NCBI GenBank assembly: GCA_017871115.1 | Contig: JAFCIZ010000011.1 | Location: 327,501 to 391,500, forward strand | Reading direction: 5' to 3' | DNA length: 64,000 nt | Source of the DNA: Cunninghamella blakesleeana | Lineage: Eukaryota > Mucoromycota > Mucoromycetes > Mucorales > Cunninghamellaceae | Shown here: positions 55,517-64,000 of the stretch, one piece after another | How positions within the stretch are numbered: the first letter of the stretch is position 1 | Layout: the number at the start of each line of letters is the position of its first letter | Program-made: the position numbers and the translations under genes | Notes under the pieces: model-generated | Database searches by the model: none | Told to the model about the DNA's origin: nothing | What the model saw: only the letters and a program-made list of their open reading frames with translations

Positions 55517-56653
55517 TTATAATTTAATTAATGTAGCGTTCTTATCATTTTGACCTAAATCACCAAGATCCCACTAAAATAAATGTAATATAAAATATAA
55601 AAAAATAAGTAAATAATCTTTCATTTTGTTTTTAAAAAAAAATACGAAAAATAGACTCACATTATCTTCAATAGTACGTAAAAGAGAATAATGAGTATAT
55701 TCAGAATCATCAGTAGTAACAGTAGTGCTTTTATGGAAATCAGGACCAAATAAGACAGTTTGGATTTTATTAGCAGTGGTAGCACCAGAATCTTCATCCC
55801 AAGTAGAGACAAACATAGTATTCTTATTAAAAGCTGGTTTTTGAATAATAGTATCATTTCCCTCAAGGTAATTCTTGAACCAGTTGGATGCATAAGAAAT
55901 ACTTGTATCATGAGCACTATTATCCATCTATATTATAATAAAACAAAAATAAAAAATTAGAAGGATAGCGCGTCACTATTATTTTTTAACAATAATAATA
56001 ATATTGTTTACATCAGGAGTATAGAAAACAAATTGAGGAACTTGGTCATTTTCAATATCAATTTTCAATTGGTCAGCATTAACAATCTTAGCACACCATT
56101 CAGGGTTCTTTTGAACATTGGTGAAAGAAATAAAAGGATTATGCTTACGGCGATAAGTAGAAATTTTCATAGTCAAATTACATCCACCGGGATATTTTTC
56201 TTGATAAGCTTTCCATGAAACACCTTTGGCTTCCAATAAATCAACAATACTCTTACGTTCAAGATTAAATTCAGAATTATCAACTACACCTTCGGGAGTA
56301 CCACTGATTAAAGCTAGATATATAATGTATAGTGAACTATGAATTAATAACTTTTTTATAATAGGAATAGTATTTATTACGCTTCTTTAATTACCAATAT
56401 AATTAGGTTGAGAAGGGTGAATGGTGGCCTTGAAATTAGAAAGTTCAATACCATTATATTTTGTAGCCAAGCTACCAAAAAAGGGATCAGCGTGTACAGC
56501 GCTAAAGTCCTTGTTTTCAAAAATGAAGATTACAACACGATCGAAATGTTTACCAGGAATGATAGATCTTGCAGTAAGCTCCTTAACAGGTAAACCTTGA
56601 GTGGTAGTTAAAGCAGTAGCAAGTAAAGCAGCGACGATAGTAAACAATTTCAT
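55517..56653 (-). CDS. secreted acid phosphatase (PF04185 family), copy 1
   Basis: Four exons (minus): 56653-56395, 56313-56012, 55927-55661 and 55573-55517; phases agree, giving 294 residues. Signal peptide 1-20 (KLFTIVAALLATALTTTQG), then a short propeptide-like VKELTARS. The phosphoesterase core follows: HFDRVVIFIFENKDFSAVHA (metal-site Glu-Asn), THPSQPNYIG-type block (here IHPSQPNYIG), SIVDLLEAKGVSWKAYQEKY, RRKHNPFISF, PQFVFYTPDMDNSAHDT (His-Asp metal ligands), MFVSTWDEDSG, TVLFGPDF, THYSLLRTIEDNWDLGDLGQ. Same family as fungal PHOA-type acid phosphatases, which release phosphate from organic esters outside the cell. Closest to copy 3 at 60063-61220. Start taken at the second Met of the open frame because the codon before it is TTG-initiated. 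Confidence 0.88.
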
Positions 56654-57600
56654 GGTCAAGAGGTTATTCCAATGTTTTTTTGTTTTGTTTTGTTTTTTTA
56701 AAAAAATAATAAAAAAATACGAAAAAAAAATTAGCGTATTTATATGAATAGAAAAAAAAAATCAAGATGAAGATCTATTAAAATAATATAATTTAATTTC
56801 AATTGTCTTACAGACTGGCATATATATACCAGGTAAGTAAATACAGATATAAATATAAATGTTCAATTTACCAGTTAAAGAAAATTAAATATATATTGAT
56901 CATGTTAATGCTAATATTATCTTTTCTGATTGGAGGAAGCTGTTATAGTAGTAATCTTTGACTGTGCTTAAATATCTCTTTCTTTGCTTTTAGCCAATCA
57001 AATTATTTTCATTAGTCGCTGGTAAATTTTTCCCTTATATAAATATATCTACATCTTTAGCGTCCCGTAAAACTGTAAATTAATTTTCCATCTATGGTTA
57101 ATAACATTTTATATTTATATACATATATATATATAAATTTTGGAAATTATTTCCAATTGCAGTTATAATAAATTCGATTGTATATGTATTTCTTTTATAT
57201 TATTTTGACATATGATATGACAATATTCTTACGTCGTATTATGTATTTTTAATATTAATTTTAGTGCTACTGGAAAAAATACCAACGATTTCCGAATTAT
57301 TCCATTTTAATGATTGTTAAACCTTTATTTTATTTTATTTTATTTTATACTAAATTATATTGCTTTATTATATATATACAATATATAATAAAATCATATG
57401 AAATGCTAAGTATTTATATAATAAAAAGATTTAATTTATTTATTTTTTTGGCCATTGTATTAAAAAAAAAGGACAATTAAATCTATGATTGGTATTATTT
57501 TAAAAAGGCAAACCTATTATTTTTTCAATTTTTAAAAATACCTTTTTTTAAAAAAAAATTATTTATATTTACATATTCCTTTAATGTCATTATTAAAAAT
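56654..57600. promoter_or_regulatory. upstream region of phosphatase copy 1, conserved with copy 3
   Basis: Several blocks recur in the same order and similar distance upstream of copy 3 (61221-61920): ATGTTAATGCTAATATTA, GATTGG.GGAA, ATCTATGGTTAAT / ATCTTTGGTTAAT, and GGAAATTATTTCCAATTGCA followed by GTTATAA. The latter contains the inverted repeat GGAAATAATTTCC-like GGAAATTATTTCC. They may be regulatory, or simply unerased duplication. Confidence 0.5.
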
Positions 57601-57604
57601 ACTT

Positions 57605-58631
57605 CAAAAATTGATTAAATCTGCAGAGCGATATTTTTTATTAAATCGCCAAGATAGCACTAAAAAGTAATATATATATATATATATATATATAAATGAA
57701 TAAAATAGAAATAGAATACTCATTGTTAAAATGAACATGTAAATAAAATTCACATTATCTTCAATACACTATGGTAAAAAAAAGTGCACTTAAAAGTACT
57801 GAAAAAGACTGAATTTTTAGCAAAAATAGGTTTGTGTTTATCTATTTTTTTTTTTTTAAAAAAAAACACATAGTGATACAAATATATTTAAAAAAGGAAG
57901 TTTATATTACATTCACAGCAACGATATAAATACTTCTCTATAGTTATTCTATTGTTATAAATAATATTAATACATGCATATTTATTATTTATGTTAATAA
58001 AATATTAGTTGTCTTTGTTTATCTTCCCATTTTTACCACACGTATTATGTATCCAATAATTTATTGTATTTATATACACTTTAATCCTTCAGGATAAATA
58101 ATGTTTTTTAAATAAATACTTGAATATTGGTAATCATATTTTAAAAAGCATCCTGTCTGTAAAATATAATTATGGTTTTGAACTATTCAAATATCAAACC
58201 AGATAGTCTGCTATCGGTCAAGGTAAATCAATACTTGTATTAAAATATTAATCACTAAATAAGTCCACCAATATTTAAAATTGTGTAATGAAATTTTACA
58301 AATATATAAATAATGTAGTATTATTGACCTGTTCAAATATCAGGCTAACTAGTCCATTATATACAAATATAAATGATTATTTGGTTGGATATTGATCTTT
58401 AACTACATTCATAAACATGCAATTTCAATCTATGAGAATTAATATATATATAGAATATAATAATGTTAGTAGGTTATATTCTGTGTCAGTATTCTTTAAA
58501 TATGTAACCAGGTTAGTTAACTTGTTTCTACTACTGGTAAATATTATAACTATCTAAAATATAATAATATCAACATTCAGTTTATAAATTTCAAATACAT
58601 TTTAAATACTTGGAACGACTACAATTAATAG

Positions 58632-58669
<38 letters not shown>

Positions 58670-59760
58670 CTTTATAAAATTAGGACTAAAGAATACTTAA
58701 TCAGAAATGAATAGTACTTTACCAGAACTGAATAGTATTGAATAACACTTAATTGGAACTGAATAATGCTTAATTATAACTGAGTAGTATTGAATAATAC
58801 TTGATCAGAACTGAATTACATTCATCATTGTGTAAAAAAGGTGGTACTGAGTCAGAACTTAGATTTCAAAAAATCAGTACTTTTCAGTACTTTATTAAAA
58901 CCCAGTAAATTTTAAAAAATTCAGTTATTTTTTTTATTACAGTGATAGTAACATTTTCCAAAGTAGCTGTTGAACTCTTTTTAAAGTCAGGACCAAATAA
59001 AACAGTTTATACTTGATTAGGAATGGTATAATCTTTGGATTTATCCCAAGTAGAAATAAACAATGTATTTGTATTGAGAGCTTCTTCGCCAATAATTCCT
59101 TTTTGACCATATGTACCTTTTAAAAATCCCTGGAACCAATTGGAAGTATATTTTAAACTTGTATCATGACCGTCATTATTCATCTATATATAAAATAAAT
59201 TAATAATAATAACAATAGTTAATCATTAGTATATACTTAGATACATCAACAACACCAGCACAACCATTGCAAACCAACATTCATATACATATATATAATG
59301 ATAATAATAATAATACACCTGCATTAAAATAATCAGTAAATCACTCACCGTCCATTAAATCACCTCTTTATGTATATAAAAATTGAACATCAATACCACC
59401 ATCATCATCCACATGTCATTATATCGTATATAAAGTATAAAAAACAAATTAAGGTTCTTGACCATAGGGAATATCTATCAATAACTCATTACCATAGAAA
59501 ATCTTGGGACATTAATTGATATTAATTAGATGCATATTAAATAGATATAAAAAGGTTGTGTTTACGAGTATGCAATTTCACTTTTCATCTTAGTATAACA
59601 ACCACCATGACTATCATAGTTATCTAAATGATCTTTTAGAATTATAGCAAATCAATAATGAAAAATCAACCCATAAACACTTCAGAACCTTCAGTAAGAC
59701 CACCCAGAAATCCAGCAATTAAACCAATATAATTAGATTGGGAAGAGTAGGACATGATAA
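57605..59760 (-). pseudogene. acid phosphatase pseudogene (copy 2), split by CACTA insertion
   Basis: Exon 4 relic at 57605-57660 (LGDLI, frameshifted). The exon 3 tail is at 57752-57766 and the rest of exon 3 at 58948-59183, which reads DGHDTSLKYTSNWFQGFLKG, then NTNTLFISTWDKSKDYTIP with stops such as one replacing Gln before TVLFGPDF. Exon 2 relic at about 59425-59741 is badly decayed. Exon 1 with the signal peptide is gone. Wording (KDYTIPNQV, FQGFL) shows it came from a copy-4-like gene, not copies 1/3. The CACTA element at 57767-58944 sits inside exon 3. Confidence 0.8.
57764..58947 (+). mobile_element. non-autonomous CACTA element with 3-bp target duplication
   Basis: Element 57767-58944 (1178 bp). 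Left end CACTATGGTAAAAAAAAGTG then CACTTAAAAGTACTG; right end TTTTTTTTATTACAGTG. It is flanked by ATA at 57764-57766 and 58945-58947, and the phosphatase reading continues across once the insert and one ATA are removed. Right arm 58460-58944 has subterminal repeats like those at 9003-9290. Carries no gene. The 3-bp duplication is what CACTA elements make. Confidence 0.85.
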
Positions 59761-60062
59761 ATCAAACAGTTAGCTCAATTCTTAAATATACATAAAAATA
59801 AAATAAATATAAAAGCTAAGGCATATAATGTAGTAATAATAATTATAATGTAATAAAGTTAGCAGTGCATTATAAAAAAAATCAAAAGGAAGGGAAATAG
59901 ATAAGTACAAATTCTTTTATATATAGTATATTTTTTGTTTTTAATTATACATATATATATATTGATAAACAAAGTTATTTTTATTATTATTATACATTTA
60001 ATAAAATCAATTATATTTATAAACATTGTTTAAAAATACATAAATAAGAACACGAAAATAGT

Positions 60063-61220
60063 TTACAATTTAATTAAATTAGCAGATTTATCATTTTGAC
60101 CCAAATCTCCGAGATCCCACTAAAGTAAATATAATATTAAAAAAAAAAAAATGAATAAATTTTCTTTATTTTTTTTTAATACTAATAATAATAAAAATAG
60201 ACTTACGTTATCTTCAATAGTACGTAAAAGAGAATAATGGGTGTATGCAGTATTATCGGTAGTAGCAGTAGTGCTTTTATGGAAATCAGGACCAAATAAG
60301 ACAGTTTGGATTTTATTAGCGGTAGAACCAGAATCTTCATCCCAAGTAGAGACAAACATGGTATTTTTATTAAAAGCTGGCTTTTGAATAATGTTATCAC
60401 TTCCTTCAAGGTAATTCTTGAACCAGTTGGATGCATAAGCAATGTTTGTATCATGAGCACTATTTTTCATCTATTTTGTGTGTTTTTTTTTTAAAAAAAA
60501 AAGAGAGAGAATGAGAACGTGTCTTATTTGTTTTATTTTTATATTTATAAAATAATAAAAATGATTTATATTTACATCAGGAGTATAGAAAACAAATTGA
60601 GGAACTTGATCATTTGCAATATCAGTTTTTAATTGACTAGCACTAACAATTTTAGAACACCATTCAGGATTCTTTTGAACATTAGTGAAAGAAATAAAGG
60701 GGTTATGTTTACGGCGGTAAGTACCAATTGACATGGCTAAGTTACAATTACCAGTATAACTTTCTTGATATGATTTCCAAGAAACTCCTTTGGCTTCCAA
60801 TAAATCAACAATGCTCTTACTATTAATATTATATTCATTATTGTCATCTACTTCTAATTGGCTACCAGCAATTAAAGCTATATTTATATTTTAAATAAAT
60901 AAGTAAATAAATAAAGGGATGAATGAATAAATTGATTACTATTAATATTATTTAGACTTACCAATATAATTAGGTTGGGAAGGATGAGTGGTTGCAGCGA
61001 AATTAGTAAGTTCAATACCATTATATTTTTTAGCCAAACTACCAAAGTAGGGATCAGCATGTACCTTACTAAAATCATTATTTTCAAATATGAAGATTAC
61101 AACACGATCGAAATGTTTACCAGGAATGATGGATCTTGCATTAAGATCTTTGACAGGTAAACCATTGACGGTACTTAAAGCAGTGGCAAGTAAAGCAGTG
61201 GCGATAGTAAACAATTTCAT
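60063..61220 (-). CDS. secreted acid phosphatase (PF04185 family), copy 3
   Basis: Four exons (minus): 61220-60962, 60877-60576, 60470-60207 and 60119-60063; 293 residues. Exon sizes equal copy 1 except one codon fewer in exon 3 (DSGSTANK against DSGATTANK). Signal peptide KLFTIATALLATALSTVNG, then VKDLNARS. Core motifs: FDRVVIFIFENNDFSKVHAD, THPSQPNYIG, DLLEAKGVSWKSYQESY, QFVFYTPDMKNSAHDT, STWDEDSG, LFGPDF, HYSLLRTIEDN. High identity to copy 1 including upstream DNA shows a recent tandem duplication. All putative metal ligands are kept, so it should be active; extracellular phosphate scavenging is inferred from the family. Confidence 0.88.
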
Positions 61221-61930
61221 GATCAAGAGACTATTCTGATTTTTTATTATTATTTTTAAAAAATATGAAACAAATCAAAAGAAAAAAATATTAAAATAAA
61301 ATTAGCCGTATTTATAATTTAATAAAAAAAAAAATAAACTCCAGTAATATAAAAATTAGCTTCAGTAATATAAAAAAAAACTAAGATGATGGTTCTATTT
61401 AATAAAATTATACAATATAATGTTTAAGTAATTGTCTTACAAACTAGTATATACATATTAACTATGTTAATGCTAATATTACTAGTTCCTATTGGTGGAA
61501 AAGAGGCTGTGTTTTGTGTCATGAATTTTTAGATTACTATTAATTTTCTTTTTATTTTATTTTTTGACCAATCATATGATTATATTTGATCGTTGGTAAC
61601 TTTTTTCCTTATATATAATTAGGTACCTCTTTATTTATCGTCAAACTATATAATACCTTCCCATCTTTGGTTAATGACTTTTTAAAATATAATCTTGTAT
61701 TAATATATATTTGTATATTTGGGAAATTATTTCCAATTGCAGTTATAAATTCGAGTTATGTGGAAGTATAATTATTCTATTTTGTTTTGGCGTATGACAT
61801 TGTAATGCAATAGTATTTTAATATTAATTTAAATATGTAACTGAAAAAAAGTATTGTTAATTTCCGGGTTATTTCTCATTAATGATCGTTTGATCTTTAT
61901 TTTATTCTATTATATATATAAAATATGACA
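61221..61930. promoter_or_regulatory. upstream region of phosphatase copy 3
   Basis: Shares with the copy-1 upstream region the blocks TGTTAATGCTAATATTA, ATCTTTGGTTAATGA and GGGAAATTATTTCCAATTGC followed by AGTTATAA. The centre of the last is the inverted repeat GGAAATTATTTCC at about 61722. Confidence 0.5.
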
Positions 61931-62091
61931 CACTAAAATTTATTTATATGAAATATTACAATTTAAATAAAAATTACAAAGATATTGATTATGGAAAAAT
62001 CGGGCTTTGAAATATTAATTTGCTTGAATTTTTTTTTTTTTCACATCTTTTTCTTTTCAAAACATTCTTATGATCATTATTATAAGAGCTT

Positions 62092-63375
62092 TTACAAGTT
62101 GATTAAATTAGCAGAGTGATCCTTTTGTCCTAAATCACCAAGACTCCACTATAAAAATTAATAAAGAAATATATATAAAGTAAGTAAAATAGAAATAGAA
62201 TGATTAATATAAAAAAAAAGAAGATATAAAAACGACGTAAATAAAACTTACGTTATCTTCAATAGTGTGTAAGAGAGAATAATGATCGTATTTAGTATTA
62301 TCTGAAGTAGCTGTTGAACTCCTTTTAAAGTCAGGACCAAATAAAACAGTTTGTACTTGATTAGGAATGGTATAATCTTTAGCTTCATCCCAAGTAGATA
62401 CAAACATTGTATTAGTATTGAAAGCTGGTTCATCAATAACCCCTTTTTGACCATCTGTACCTTCTAAGAAGCCCTGGAACCAATTAGAAGCAAACGTTAA
62501 ACTTGTATCATGTCCGTCATTATTCATCTATATATAAAATAAATGCAAAAATAGAAAAACAATAATAATCAGCGACCATCAATGTATACAATTAAATACA
62601 CCGTCATCGCTACCAGCATTACTATGAATCAGTATATTGTTATTACATCAGGAGTATAAAAAACAAATTGAGGCACTTGCCCCTTAGCAATATCATCCAA
62701 CAATTCATCAGCATTGACAATCTTGGCACATCGGTCTTCATTAGTTTGGATGGATTGAACAGACATAAAAGGATCGTGTTTACGAGCATACGTTCCACTT
62801 TTCATTACAGTATTACAACCACTACTACCATCATAGCCTTCCATGTAACCTTTCCAGGAAATTCCTTTAGCTTCTAATAAATCAACAATAGAGGGACGAT
62901 TTACAGTAACTTCTGAATCATCAGTAACACCATCCAAGGATCCAGTAATCAAACCAATGTAATTTGGTTGTGAAGGATGGGTTAAAGCAAAATAATTGGT
63001 AAGTTCAACTCCTAAATAAATAAATAAAAAAAAAATTATAGAGTTAACAAAGGCAAGAATTCACCCAATATATATATAAAAGAATGGTAGTAATAATAAA
63101 GACAAAAATTCATTATAATAGTAAAGAACAAGGAAATAGATTAAAATGATACATTCCTATTAATGTATACATATATATATACATCATTTACCATTATATT
63201 TGGTAGCTAAACTTCCAAAGAAAGGATCGCTATGGACTTTATCATAATTTTCATTTTCAAAAATAAAAATGACAACACGATCAAAATGTTTTCCTGAAAC
63301 TATATTGGATACAGGGGCAGCTTTTACAATAAAAATACTAGCAAGACAAGTAGCAGCAATGGAAAACAACTTCAT
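62092..63375 (-). CDS. secreted acid phosphatase (PF04185 family), copy 4
   Basis: Four exons (minus): 63375-63192, 63011-62647, 62527-62252 and 62148-62092; 293 residues. The first intron is at a different place from copies 1 and 3 (after FFGSLATKYN rather than after PSQPNYI), while introns 2 and 3 are in the same places. Signal peptide KLFSIAATCLASIFIVKA. Core: HFDRVVIFIFENENYDKVHS, THPSQPNYIGLITGSLDG, SIVDLLEAKGISWKGYMEGY, RKHDPFMSV, QFVFYTPDMNNDGHDT, STWDEAKDYTIP, LFGPDFKRSS, HYSLLHTIEDN. More diverged than copies 1 and 3; relative of the pseudogene copy 2. Predicted extracellular phosphatase. Confidence 0.87.
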
Positions 63376-64000
63376 AATAATATTCTAAATATAATATGTT
63401 TAAAAAAGAGATAAAAAGGGAAAAATAGAAATGGTTAAAAAAAGGAAAAAAGAAAAAAGAAAACACATTTTATATATGTCTTTACAATTCATCAGTTACT
63501 CAAAAAAAAAGACTTTTAACACATAACAGATACAATTATAGTTTAGTATAAATTGGAAAATATATATAATTATCTGTGTATAGTCTTTTTTATATATATA
63601 ATTGGTTGAATTGAAATACTATCATTTTGTACTACTTTTTAAGATAAATATGGGCGAGTGAATTTCTTTTAAAGCAACCACATGCTTACCCTTTATTATA
63701 AATTATTTAGAAAATTATTCCAATTATAGTTATTAATATTTTTTAAAATTATTATAAAAGATAAAAAAAAGGAAAAATAATTTATATAAAAAGTAAATTA
63801 GGGAAAAAGTATACACGCTCATTATTTTATTCTTCATTTTTTCATATACATCATGATAAAAATTTAACGATTTTAATTATTGTCATACATGGTTTTGTAT
63901 TTATTTATCTCAGGATCTCTCTCTCTCTCTTAACATATACAGTATTATGACTAGATTTTATCCTTTTTTTTTTACTAACTATTTTAATCAAATATTGATA
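63376..64000. other. upstream region of phosphatase copy 4
   Basis: No gene seen. A weaker version of the conserved upstream block (AAATTATT.CAATTATAGTTATTA, about 63709-63740) is present. A (CT)n run lies at 63918-63930. Confidence 0.5.

Overview
The window is nuclear DNA of a very AT-rich fungus. Genes have short introns (about 60-120 bp, GTAAGT-type donors and TAG/AAG acceptors). Intergenic DNA is rich in homopolymers, (TAA)n and (TA)n tracts. The families seen (F-box/LRR expansions, PF04185 acid phosphatases, small secreted cysteine-rich proteins, CACTA transposons, Ty3/gypsy and LINE relics) point to an early-diverging fungus, most likely Mucoromycota/Mucorales-like. The species cannot be fixed from the sequence alone.

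Layout. 1-2.3 kb: a small secreted Cys-rich protein and a LINE relic. 2.9-9.4 kb: a near-complete CACTA (EnSpm-type) DNA transposon. It has CACTG termini, subterminal repeats, a six-exon transposase on the minus strand and a divergent second gene on the plus strand. 9.5-12.4 kb: decayed transposon-like coding DNA. 12.65-15.45 kb: a decayed Ty3/gypsy element interrupted by a solo LTR, carrying an intact 171-codon ORF in front of its probable 3' LTR. 15.7-22.4 kb: a cluster of five secreted-protein genes (Cys-rich proteins, a defensin-like peptide, a beta-trefoil protein). 23.0-24.6 kb: a CACTA copy that has lost the transposase gene. 25.3-33.9 kb: a tandem segmental duplication of a six-exon gene of unknown function; the first copy is intact with a serine homopolymer, the second is frameshifted and has a solo LTR in its first intron. 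35.5-36.6 kb: a small secreted protein and a nucleotidyltransferase-like protein. 39.2-45.7 kb and 51.5-54.1 kb: three paralogous F-box/LRR proteins. 46.4-48.8 kb: two ordinary housekeeping-type genes in convergent orientation, mitochondrial BolA3 and a WD40/DUF2415 protein. 55.5-63.4 kb: a tandem array of three intact four-exon secreted acid phosphatases and one pseudogene. That pseudogene was split by a non-autonomous CACTA element, leaving a clean 3-bp target duplication.

How it fits together. Host genes come in locally duplicated families (secreted Cys-rich, F-box, acid phosphatase, the Ser-rich pair). Between and inside them is a CACTA family with at least six copies at different stages of decay, plus LTR insertions with recognisable target duplications. 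The most informative system is the CACTA family: one nearly autonomous copy, deletion derivatives and a precisely mapped insertion all lie in one window. I saw no tRNA, rRNA, CRISPR or prokaryotic features.
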